Part shown: positions 1 to 6,091 of the stretch, in pieces
Layout of the letters: every line of letters begins with the position of its first letter
Position numbering within the stretch: position 1 is the stretch's first letter
From: JBBQNJ01 sp038329845
GTDB taxonomy: Bacteria > Planctomycetota > Phycisphaerae > Tepidisphaerales > Tepidisphaeraceae
DNA length: 12,115 bases
Direction of reading: 5' to 3'
NCBI GenBank assembly: GCA_038329845.1
Contig: JBBQNJ010000106.1
Span: forward strand, 1-12,115
The notes under the pieces: model-generated
What the model saw: only the letters and a program-made list of their open reading frames with translations
Told to the model about the DNA's origin: nothing
Databases searched by the model: none
Program-made: the position numbers and the translations under genes

Positions 1-112
1 GGCTTACCGTCCTCGCGGCTTACCGTCCTCGCGGCTTACCGTCCTCGCGGCTTACCGTCCTCGCGGCTTACCGTCCTCGCGGCTTACCGTCCTCGCGGCT
101 TACCGTCCTCGC
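1..112. repeat. 16-bp tandem repeat, 7 perfect copies
   Basis: Seven identical copies of GGCTTACCGTCCTCGC lie head to tail with no spacer, and the array touches the left edge of the window, so it may be longer. On the minus strand each unit reads GCGAGGACGGTAAGCC and contains a TAA. Because 16 is not a multiple of 3, successive units place that TAA in all three frames, so any minus-strand frame entering the array stops within it. The first unit met supplies the stop of the gene at 100-408. Position 113 onward resembles the start of a unit but soon diverges. With no unique spacers this is not a CRISPR. Function is unknown. Confidence 0.97.
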
Positions 113-408
113 GGGTTGCCGATGCCGGCACCGCCATCGAAGACGCGGTTGAGGTCGATCGCCGGTCGCAGCAGTTCGAGGCGATGATTGGCATCATCCA
201 GCGACATGGCGCTGAGCTGGCCGGAGCCGGTGTCGATGATGTACACCAGTCCCAGGCTACCGACGCTGACCTCGCCGGGGATCATCAGATAGTCCGACGG
301 GCGTCGAACCTGCGCCATGGCCCGGTTCTCGGGGATGAAACTCAGCACGCAGACCAGCAGCAGCACGGCGTTGAGTCCGACCAGGACCCACAGGGCAAGA
401 GATTTCAT
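100..408 (-). CDS. Small membrane-anchored or exported hypothetical protein
   Basis: This is a 102-residue protein of unknown function. Residues 5-27 form one hydrophobic segment after a short positive N-terminus (MKS), so it is either a signal anchor or an exported protein; an Ala-rich stretch near residue 30 could be a cleavage site. The remainder is a small globular part that includes a YLMIPGEVSVG stretch and a DTGSGQLSAMS stretch. It looks like a conserved planctomycete hypothetical, but I cannot name it. The start is well supported: AGAGGAG (414-420) lies 6 nt before the ATG. The last residues (NPRGR) and the stop are encoded inside the 16-bp repeat array, so the native C-terminus may have been altered by repeat expansion. 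It lies 123 bp after the gene at 532-786 on the same strand. Confidence 0.72.
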   Translation of the reverse strand: MKSLALWVLVGLNAVLLLVCVLSFIPENRAMAQVRRPSDYLMIPGEVSVGSLGLVYIIDTGSGQLSAMSLDDANHRLELLRPAIDLNRVFDGGAGIGNPRGR

Positions 409-421
409 ATCGGCTCCTCTC

Positions 422-455
422 GGGGGTTGGGGGTTGGGGGGTTAATGGTTAGGGG
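422..455 (+). other. Candidate G-quadruplex tract
   Basis: The plus strand reads G5-TT-G5-TT-G6, then a 10-nt linker, then G4. The four G-runs with short loops fit an intramolecular G-quadruplex. It sits immediately upstream of the ribosome binding site of the minus-strand gene at 100-408, so the G-rich strand is the template strand and the leader RNA would be C-rich. The GGTT-type spacing recalls a second G-rich spacer near 7705-7741. Whether it folds or regulates anything is inference. Confidence 0.55.
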
Positions 456-531
456 CCAGTATTGGCGATGCACGGTCGTTCCGCCACAACGGGCAAACTC
501 GATTGATTCGTAGGCGACGACGCTACCGCAG

Positions 532-786
532 TCAATCCAGGTGCGTTCGCCGGGCGTCCTTGAACAACACCGACAACCCCAGCACCGCCAGGAAGATAAA
601 CAGCAGCCAGGTCAGCGCGGTCGATCCGCCGTCGAGGGTCACGTTCGAGGCGTAGCCTTCATAGCGAGCATCGACGATGGTCTTTTCATCGGCCATGAGA
701 ACCCCGGGCCAGGCCAGGAGGGCTGCGCCTCCCAGGATCATGCCCATCGCCGCGCGGTGTAACCGTTGCTTCATCCAGATCATCAT
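532..786 (-). CDS. Small exported single-pass membrane protein, hypothetical
   Basis: This 84-residue protein has an N-terminal signal-like segment (about residues 12-32, ending LMADE) and a second hydrophobic segment near residues 57-75 (TALTWLLFIFLAVLGLSVLF), followed by a charged tail, KDARRTHLD. If the signal is cleaved after the LMA, a short mature domain of about 25 residues would precede a single C-terminal membrane anchor. The start chosen is the ATG whose first bases overlap the stop of the HYExAFE gene (ATGA, 4-nt overlap), which implies translational coupling. In-frame ATGs at 783 and 774 are possible alternatives. Function is unknown; pairing with the HYExAFE gene is the only clue. 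Confidence 0.75.
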   Translation of the reverse strand: MMIWMKQRLHRAAMGMILGGAALLAWPGVLMADEKTIVDARYEGYASNVTLDGGSTALTWLLFIFLAVLGLSVLFKDARRTHLD

Positions 787-1280
787 AACCAGCTTTCAAG
801 CGGACGGGCAAGCGACGTAAAATCCTCGGCCGCCAGACTGACGGTTTGCCACTTGGCGCTGCGCCGTCGCATACGCTGGCGATACTCCGTAACATCGATC
901 CCCATCATCAGGTACCAGCGGTCGCGGTGCTGGAACATGCCCGGCTCCGGGCACAGCGGCGGGTCGATCCAGTAGACGAACCCCAGCACCGACTTGAACC
1001 CCTCGCCGAACACATCCTGCCATTGCACCAAGTCGGTAATATCTCCCTCGGTGGCCCAGGTCTCGAAGCCCGAGCGGCGGGCGCGGTTGCGAAGCTGGCG
1101 GCCCTTAACGTCCACCAGCAGATTCGGACCGTTGCGGGAATAGACGACGAAGTCGAAGCTCTTGAGCGTGCCGCGGGCGAACAGCGCTTTCTTGGCCTCG
1201 TCCACCGCGACGTAGGGAATCCCCCGATCGCGCAGGAACGCCTCGAACGCCGCTTCGTAATGGACCGATCGGTCGGCCAT
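783..1280 (-). CDS. HYExAFE family protein, possible PD-(D/E)XK nuclease fold
   Basis: This 165-residue protein carries the exact family signature HYEAAFE at residues 7-13. The family is recognised mainly in planctomycetes and has no established function that I know of. The core order resembles a minimal PD-(D/E)XK nuclease: an N-terminal helix with acidic residues (E9, E13), then SFDFVVYS with D43, then LLVDVKG with D57 and K59. The nuclease reading is inference from this motif order. Cys and Trp residues in the C-terminal half suggest a small compact domain. There is no signal peptide, so it is presumably cytoplasmic. It is the first gene of a two-gene unit, with its stop overlapping the next start, and is transcribed away from the amidase gene. 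Confidence 0.88.
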   Translation of the reverse strand: MADRSVHYEAAFEAFLRDRGIPYVAVDEAKKALFARGTLKSFDFVVYSRNGPNLLVDVKGRQLRNRARRSGFETWATEGDITDLVQWQDVFGEGFKSVLGFVYWIDPPLCPEPGMFQHRDRWYLMMGIDVTEYRQRMRRRSAKWQTVSLAAEDFTSLARPLESWL

Positions 1281-1319
1281 GATGCTCGCCGGAACAAAAA
1301 CGCCTTTCCGCCGCGCTGG

Positions 1320-1348
1320 ATTCTATCGAACCGTGCCCGGGCGATGAA
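1320..1348 (-). promoter_or_regulatory. Candidate sigma-70-type promoter for the HYExAFE gene
   Basis: On the minus strand TTCATC (1348-1343) and TAGAAT (1325-1320) are 17 bp apart, the preferred spacing for a housekeeping promoter. The -10 hexamer matches TATAAT at five of six positions; the -35 is weak. It lies 40-68 bp upstream of the ATG in the 89-bp divergent spacer. Confidence 0.35.
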
Positions 1349-1354
1349 ATGGCT

Positions 1355-1360
1355 TATACT
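1355..1360 (+). promoter_or_regulatory. Candidate -10 element (TATACT) for the amidase gene
   Basis: TATACT lies 9 bp before the preferred ATG at 1370. If used, transcription would begin about 2-4 nt before the start codon, giving an almost leaderless mRNA. That fits the absence of any Shine-Dalgarno sequence between 1355 and 1369. No good -35 hexamer is visible at the right distance. Confidence 0.3.
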
Positions 1361-1369
1361 GCCCGCGCC

Positions 1370-2131
1370 ATGCAAAACCTGTTCTGCGTCCAGTTCGACA
1401 TCGCCTGGGAAGACCCGCCGGCGAACCGCAAGACCCTGCTTCGCCTGCTCGAGGCGGCGGCGCCGCCGAAAAATTCGCTGGTGCTGGCACCGGAGATGTT
1501 CTCGACCGGGTTCACCATGGACCCAGCGCGGGCCGAGGATAACGGCACCGCCACCGCCGCGATGCTGTCCGAGGCGGCCCGTTCCCTGGGGATTTTTCTA
1601 CTGGCGGGGATCGTCGCCAGGGACGACAACGGGCGATGTCGAAACCAGGCGGCGTGTTTTGACCCGCAGGGACGGGAAATCGCGCGATATACAAAGATGC
1701 ATCCGTTCACGCCCGCCGGGGAGGATCAGCATTGCGTCGCGGGCGCAGCGCCGGTTGTTTTCGACTGGCTGGGGATGAAGGTCGCGCCGTTCATCTGTTA
1801 TGACCTGCGATTCCCCGAGGTTTTTCGCGCTGCCGTGCGGCTGGGGGCCGAGCTGTTCGCGGTGATCGCCAACTGGCCGGCGTCGCGCGAGCATCACTGG
1901 ATCACCCTGCTGCAAGCGCGGGCGATCGAGAATCAGGCATACGTCGCGGGGGCCAATCGCTGCGGCGCTGATCCGGCAGCGCACTATTCCGGGCGCAGCC
2001 TGATCGTCGATCCGCGCGGGCGAGCGCTGGCCGATGCCGGCACGAGCGAGCGGATCATCCATGCCCGGGTGGGCCCGTCGATGCTCCGGGTGTATCGCGG
2101 CGAGTTCCCGGTGCTGGCGGACATGCGATGA
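1370..2131 (+). CDS. Nitrilase-superfamily amidase (omega-amidase/YafV-like)
   Basis: This 253-residue protein is a carbon-nitrogen hydrolase of the nitrilase superfamily. The catalytic triad is visible and correctly spaced: E42 in APEMFSTGF, K109 in YTKMHPF, and C143 in FICYDLRFPE. The length and these motifs fit the omega-amidase/YafV group, which hydrolyses the amide of omega-amido dicarboxylates such as alpha-ketoglutaramate in a glutamine-transaminase repair or salvage route. Substrate assignment is inference; another short-chain amidase is possible. No signal peptide is seen, so it should be cytoplasmic. An in-frame ATG exists at 1349, but the start at 1370 places MQNLFCVQFDIAW at the N-terminus, which matches the usual first strand of this family. 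It is a stand-alone gene, convergent with the cytochrome operon and ending 16 bp from it. Confidence 0.93.
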   Translation: MQNLFCVQFDIAWEDPPANRKTLLRLLEAAAPPKNSLVLAPEMFSTGFTMDPARAEDNGTATAAMLSEAARSLGIFLLAGIVARDDNGRCRNQAACFDPQGREIARYTKMHPFTPAGEDQHCVAGAAPVVFDWLGMKVAPFICYDLRFPEVFRAAVRLGAELFAVIANWPASREHHWITLLQARAIENQAYVAGANRCGADPAAHYSGRSLIVDPRGRALADAGTSERIIHARVGPSMLRVYRGEFPVLADMR

Positions 2132-2147
2132 CTGGATCGCCGCGCCG

Positions 2148-3116
2148 TTATTTCGGGCCGGTAGTGGGCGATCGGGCCGCCTCGTAGGCTTTGCGATACG
2201 CCGCGGCGGCCGCAGTGAAATCCTTTTCCTCCTCATGGACGCGCCCGATGAGGTACTGCGCCTCGGCGGGGTTGGGATTGAGCTTGATCGCGTCGTTGAG
2301 CGCGGCCTTGGCCTGGTCGTGGCGGTTCATCGCCCACAGCGCCTTGCCGCGAAGGAGATTGATCTGCCACGCGGGGATCGAACCGTCGGCCAATGCGTCG
2401 ATCGCCTTGAGCGCCTCGTCGGCACGTCCCGCGGCGAGCAGGGCCTGGATGTTCGCGGTCAACAGCCCGGGGCTGTCGGGCGCCAGTTTCAGCCCCTGTT
2501 GGATTTCGACGATGGCCTGCTCGCCGCGACCCTGGTCGAGAAACCGCCGGGCCAATGCCAGGTGTCGCGCCGCCTTTTCCGCCGGTCCATCGCTGATCGA
2601 TTCTTTGTCCGCCAGGCGCTTTGCCAGTTCCGCCGCGTCGATCTTTCCGGCGGCCAACTGCAAATAGGCCTCGAGATCGGTGGTGTAGCTCGTGCCAACC
2701 CCGGCCAGATGGGCGACAAGCTCTCCGTCGCTCTTGACGATCAACGTCGTCGGCCAAGCGTGGACCGACATGGCACCGGAGGCGGAAAAGTCGCTGTCCA
2801 CGACCAGGGGCCAGGGAAGATCGCTCAATTCCCTGGCCTGCTGAGCGGCATTGTCACCGGAGACGAAGACGATCACCTTGGCCGATGACGACTGCCGCGT
2901 GGTGGCGCGAAGCTGATGCATCGCCATGCGGCTTTGCGGCTGGTCGGCGCGGACGAACGCTAGAATGGTGACGGTGCCGGGGTCGGGAATTTTCACCGCC
3001 CGCCCCGCCGCATCGGCGCCCGCCCACCGCACTTTGGACGTCTCTGCCGCCCGCGACAGCGCCGCCGGTGCCAGAAGCATTAACCCTAAGACCAATCCGA
3101 TGATCCTTCGTTCCAC
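2148..3116 (-). CDS. Exported thioredoxin-fold/TPR protein lacking CxxC
   Basis: This 322-residue protein begins with a signal peptide (about residues 1-24, cleavage near SRAAE). Residues 40-150 look like a TlpA/redoxin-type thioredoxin fold: a strand TILAFVRA where the active site would follow, then a strand VIVFVSG, and a cis-proline-like AWPTTLIV near residue 122. The redox CxxC is missing; the equivalent stretch reads ADQPQSRM and the whole protein has no Cys. Residues 183-315 are about three to four tetratricopeptide repeats. It therefore cannot do thiol-disulfide chemistry and is more likely a periplasmic binding or assembly protein for the cytochromes encoded just upstream. The start is GTG with GAGGTG 4 nt upstream; the stop of the preceding gene lies inside that ribosome binding site (3-nt gap). 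It is the last gene of the operon. Confidence 0.88.
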   Translation of the reverse strand: MERRIIGLVLGLMLLAPAALSRAAETSKVRWAGADAAGRAVKIPDPGTVTILAFVRADQPQSRMAMHQLRATTRQSSSAKVIVFVSGDNAAQQARELSDLPWPLVVDSDFSASGAMSVHAWPTTLIVKSDGELVAHLAGVGTSYTTDLEAYLQLAAGKIDAAELAKRLADKESISDGPAEKAARHLALARRFLDQGRGEQAIVEIQQGLKLAPDSPGLLTANIQALLAAGRADEALKAIDALADGSIPAWQINLLRGKALWAMNRHDQAKAALNDAIKLNPNPAEAQYLIGRVHEEEKDFTAAAAAYRKAYEAARSPTTGPK

Positions 3117-3119
3117 AAT

Positions 3120-4622
3120 TCACCTCGCAAGAGCCGCGGCGGTAGTCGGCGCGCCCAGCGCCTTGTAATCCACCGGCCGCGGGCGGTTGTATTCGTACGG
3201 CTTGTGACAACCGGGGGAACAGCTCCCGCCGGTCTCGCTTTTCTTAAAGTTAATCGGCATTTGCCACCCGCCATAAGGAACGGAATCTCGCACATGCAAT
3301 TCATTCGGACTGGCATGGGCGTTATGACATGCCCGGCAACTGCGCCCACGATCCGGCTTGTTCACATGAACAAAGTGCAGATTTTCCTCACCGTTGCGGA
3401 ACCCGGTGAGGCCGCGGGCCTCTGCGGTCAAGACCAGTTGCTGATCGTGGCAGGTGAAGCACAAGGCGTACTTGTCCACGCTGAACGGCTGATAAAACGC
3501 CTCGGGATACGGCTTGATGAGCAGCTTGTCGTTGGCCGAGCCGTGCGTGTCGTGGCATCCGCTGCAATTGCCGTCGCGGATCGGGCCGTGTTTGACCAGC
3601 CGCGGATCCTTCACCTCGTTCATCGCGCGCACGACCTGCCCGTCCGGGGTCTTCGTCGGCTTGGAATGGCAGTTCATGCAGACCTTCAGCGGTTCGGCCT
3701 TCATCAAGGCCGCGAGGTTGCCGCCGTGGGCGGTGTGGCAATTCACGCAGGCGTCGCCCTGGGTGACGACGGTGTGCTTGACCTTCGCCTGCTCGATCGA
3801 CTTCTTCTGCTTCTCGTGGCAGGAGGTGCAAAGCGCCACCGGGGCTTGCTTGACCATCATCGTGTAGTTCGACGCATGGGGATCATGGCAGGCCGTGCAG
3901 TCCTGCTCGACGGCCTTGTGCGGGAACTTCACCTGGGCCAACTGGGCCTTCATCTCGGTGTGGCAGGCGTAGCAGAGGCTCTTGCCCTCGGCGGTGAGCA
4001 GATTTTTTTGCGCCCCGCCGTGGGCGGTGTGGCAGGAATCGCAGGCCCCGGCGGCGACGGGGCCGTGGACGTGCTTGTTGTCGCCGATGGGCGACTTATG
4101 GCACGCGGCGCACAGCTCGCCGGTGGTCTTGCCGCGGGTGAACCGCTTGGTCTGCCCGCCGTGCGGATTGTGGCAGGCGAGGCATTGCCCATCCTGCACC
4201 GGCTTGTGCTGAACGGGGAATCGCTCGGTATTGATCTGATGGCAGAAGGTGCAGACATCAGCGCCTTGTCGTTGCAAGCCGTAGGTATGCTTGGCCGGAT
4301 CCACCAGCTTGTGGCAGGCATCGCATCCATCGACGTTCACCGGACCGTGAACGACGGGAAACTGTTTAACGTCGGCATGGCAACCGGCAGTGGCGCACTG
4401 GGCGGCGGGAACGGCCTGGGTCGGGCGCGGACGCTTGGCGGGGGCGGCCGGCGCCGCGAGGAGGTTCTTCGCAGCAGGGGGCGTCTGCGCCGCGGGGGAC
4501 GTCTGTGCCGCGGCGATCGAGGTGCCGATCCACAGCATCGTCACGGCTGCGCCCAGCCATCGGGTCATCGCATAATGCATCGCCGGCAGCGGTTCCGCCG
4601 GGCGGACTTGGTTACAGCTCAT
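3120..4622 (-). CDS. Exported 15-haem c-type cytochrome (doubled CXXCH family)
   Basis: This 500-residue protein has an N-terminal signal peptide (hydrophobic core about residues 21-39, likely cut after SIAAA), an Ala/Pro-rich linker to residue 75, then 15 haem-binding sites. Thirteen are CXXCH (residues 100, 124, 147, 171, 194, 217, 242, 265, 292, 315, 353, 388, 429). The first is CX4CH (CATAGCH, residue 76) and the last CX3CH (CSPGCH, residue 468). Many are followed by a further His (for example CHNPHGG, CHTAHGG), the pattern of the doubled-CXXCH family. Site spacing is co-linear with the upstream lipoprotein gene, so the two are tandem paralogues. It is probably a periplasmic electron wire. 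The start at 4622 overlaps the upstream stop (ATGA) and has GAGGTG 5 nt before it; Met15 or Met19 would give a more ordinary signal peptide and remain possible. Confidence 0.95.
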   Translation of the reverse strand: MSCNQVRPAEPLPAMHYAMTRWLGAAVTMLWIGTSIAAAQTSPAAQTPPAAKNLLAAPAAPAKRPRPTQAVPAAQCATAGCHADVKQFPVVHGPVNVDGCDACHKLVDPAKHTYGLQRQGADVCTFCHQINTERFPVQHKPVQDGQCLACHNPHGGQTKRFTRGKTTGELCAACHKSPIGDNKHVHGPVAAGACDSCHTAHGGAQKNLLTAEGKSLCYACHTEMKAQLAQVKFPHKAVEQDCTACHDPHASNYTMMVKQAPVALCTSCHEKQKKSIEQAKVKHTVVTQGDACVNCHTAHGGNLAALMKAEPLKVCMNCHSKPTKTPDGQVVRAMNEVKDPRLVKHGPIRDGNCSGCHDTHGSANDKLLIKPYPEAFYQPFSVDKYALCFTCHDQQLVLTAEARGLTGFRNGEENLHFVHVNKPDRGRSCRACHNAHASPNELHVRDSVPYGGWQMPINFKKSETGGSCSPGCHKPYEYNRPRPVDYKALGAPTTAAALAR

Positions 4623-6091
4623 GGTTCACCTCGGGTGGTCGGCTGCGTGGCCGCGGCGCGGCTGTACGCGCGCGGGGCATGGCAGCCGGGGGAACAGCTT
4701 CCGCCTTCGGCGGTCTTCAGGTAGTTAATCTTCATCTCCCAGGCCGAACCCTCGAACTCGACGCTTGCGGCGATGTGATTAGGCAAATTCGACCCGTGCA
4801 TCGAATGGCAACTTCGGCAACTGCGCCCCTTGGGGTCGCGGTTGACGTGCAGGTAGTGCAGATTGGTCTGCCCGTCGCGGAAATTCGTCAGCGTGGCGGT
4901 CTTTTCGGTCGTCACCAACTGCGGTTGATGGCAGCGGAAGCACAGCGCGTACTTGTCCAATTCGAAGGGGGTGTAGAACGTGCGCGGGAATTTCCCCGTC
5001 AGCAGGCGCGGCTCGTTCGAGCCGTGGGCGTTGTGGCATTGCGAACACTCCCCGGCGCGGATCGGCCCATGCAAAAACTCGCTGGCCAGTGCCGGGGCCA
5101 TCGACTCGATCGAGCGCCCGTCGGCGGCCTTGACCGGCTGGTCGTGGCAGGTCATGCAGACCCGATCCATCCGCGCCAGCAGCAGCGCCGGATGCTGCGA
5201 AAGGTGGCCGCTGTGGCAATTGGCGCAGCTCTTATCCTGCGTCATCGCCGCGTGCTTGACGCTGGAATCCTTCATGTGCTTCGCCGTCTTCTCATGGCAC
5301 GACAGGCAGGTCGTCTCGATCGGCTGCTTAAGGACGTGGGCGTAGTCCGTCGCGTGGGCACTGTGACAGGCGGTGCAATCGCGCTTGGCCGGGGCGTGAA
5401 CGTCCTTGGCCGACGCCATCGCCTCGCGCACCTTGCCGTGGCAACTAAAACAATGCTCTGCACCGGTCCCTCCGCGGAGCAGCATCGCGTTGTCGGCCTG
5501 GTGCGGCTGATGGCAAAGCGTGCATTCGCCCTTGGCGAACGGGTCGTGGGCGAACTTTTTCAGCTCGATGCGATGGCAGGTCGCGCACAGCCGCTCGACG
5601 TTGTCGGCCTTGAGCAGGAACTTGGTCTGCGAAACATGCGGCGTATGACAGGCGGCGCAGCCCTGCTCCATCGCCTGGTGTTGATGGGATTGGGTCCCGA
5701 TGACGGCATGACAGGTGGTGCAAGTCTGAACCGCGCCGCGGCGCATGGGATAGCGATGTCCGCCGGCATCGGGCAGATGACAGGCGTCGCAGGCCCGCTC
5801 GGCGACCGGTCCGTGGATGTAGCGGGCCGTCGCCAGCCGGGTATGGCAGGCCGCGCTGACGCATGAGGTCCCCGGCGGCAGCGGCCCGTCGGGCTTGGTG
5901 GCCGGCGTCACCGCGACGATCAGCTTGAGCGCCGGATCGGCCGCCGATCCCGGCTCGAAATGCTCGGGCGCGGCTCCGGGAGCGTTGCTGACGGCGCGCG
6001 AGGTCGGCGGCTCGGGCGCGGGTTTGGAATCATCCCGCCCGCACCCGCCCAGGGTGATCGCCACCGCGATAATCGCCGCCAGCCATCTCAT
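4619..6091 (-). CDS. 15-haem c-type cytochrome lipoprotein
   Basis: This 490-residue protein has a lipoprotein signal: a hydrophobic N-terminus ending LGGC, with the lipidated Cys at residue 17 followed by Gly-Arg-Asp and a Pro-rich linker to about residue 75. Fifteen haem sites follow: CX4CH first (CVSAACH, residue 77), thirteen CXXCH (101, 124, 145, 169, 190, 214, 239, 262, 289, 312, 349, 384, 425), and CX3CH last (CSPGCH, residue 466). The C-terminal third shares long runs with the next gene, including DKYALCF-x-CH, GRSCR-x-CH and GGSCSPGCH. The Asp at +3/+4 after the lipid Cys does not settle inner versus outer membrane, and sorting rules are not established for planctomycetes. Its start overlaps the stop of the NapC-like gene (ATGA). 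Probable role: membrane-tethered electron acceptor or relay between the inner-membrane cytochromes and its soluble paralogue. Confidence 0.95.
   Translation of the reverse strand: MRWLAAIIAVAITLGGCGRDDSKPAPEPPTSRAVSNAPGAAPEHFEPGSAADPALKLIVAVTPATKPDGPLPPGTSCVSAACHTRLATARYIHGPVAERACDACHLPDAGGHRYPMRRGAVQTCTTCHAVIGTQSHQHQAMEQGCAACHTPHVSQTKFLLKADNVERLCATCHRIELKKFAHDPFAKGECTLCHQPHQADNAMLLRGGTGAEHCFSCHGKVREAMASAKDVHAPAKRDCTACHSAHATDYAHVLKQPIETTCLSCHEKTAKHMKDSSVKHAAMTQDKSCANCHSGHLSQHPALLLARMDRVCMTCHDQPVKAADGRSIESMAPALASEFLHGPIRAGECSQCHNAHGSNEPRLLTGKFPRTFYTPFELDKYALCFRCHQPQLVTTEKTATLTNFRDGQTNLHYLHVNRDPKGRSCRSCHSMHGSNLPNHIAASVEFEGSAWEMKINYLKTAEGGSCSPGCHAPRAYSRAAATQPTTRGEP

Noticed and set aside
1..112. 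CRISPR array
   Set aside because: The copies abut directly at 16-bp period with no spacers, and no cas gene is present.
184..513. 109-codon plus-strand open frame over the first small gene
   Set aside because: It is antisense to a gene with a clear ribosome binding site and membrane segment, and runs through the G-rich tract. Composition is that of a shadow frame.
3204..4724. 506-codon plus-strand open frame antisense to the 15-haem cytochrome genes
   Set aside because: It mirrors the CXXCH-rich minus-strand genes, has no recognisable domain, and long antisense frames are expected in GC-rich coding DNA. The same applies to plus-strand frames at 4505-5866, 6295-7776 and 8019-9737.
3120..6091. 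Octahaem hydroxylamine oxidoreductase or NrfA nitrite reductase
   Set aside because: No CXXCK active-site haem motif or HAO-type Tyr cross-link context is visible; the proteins are uniform doubled-CXXCH wires.
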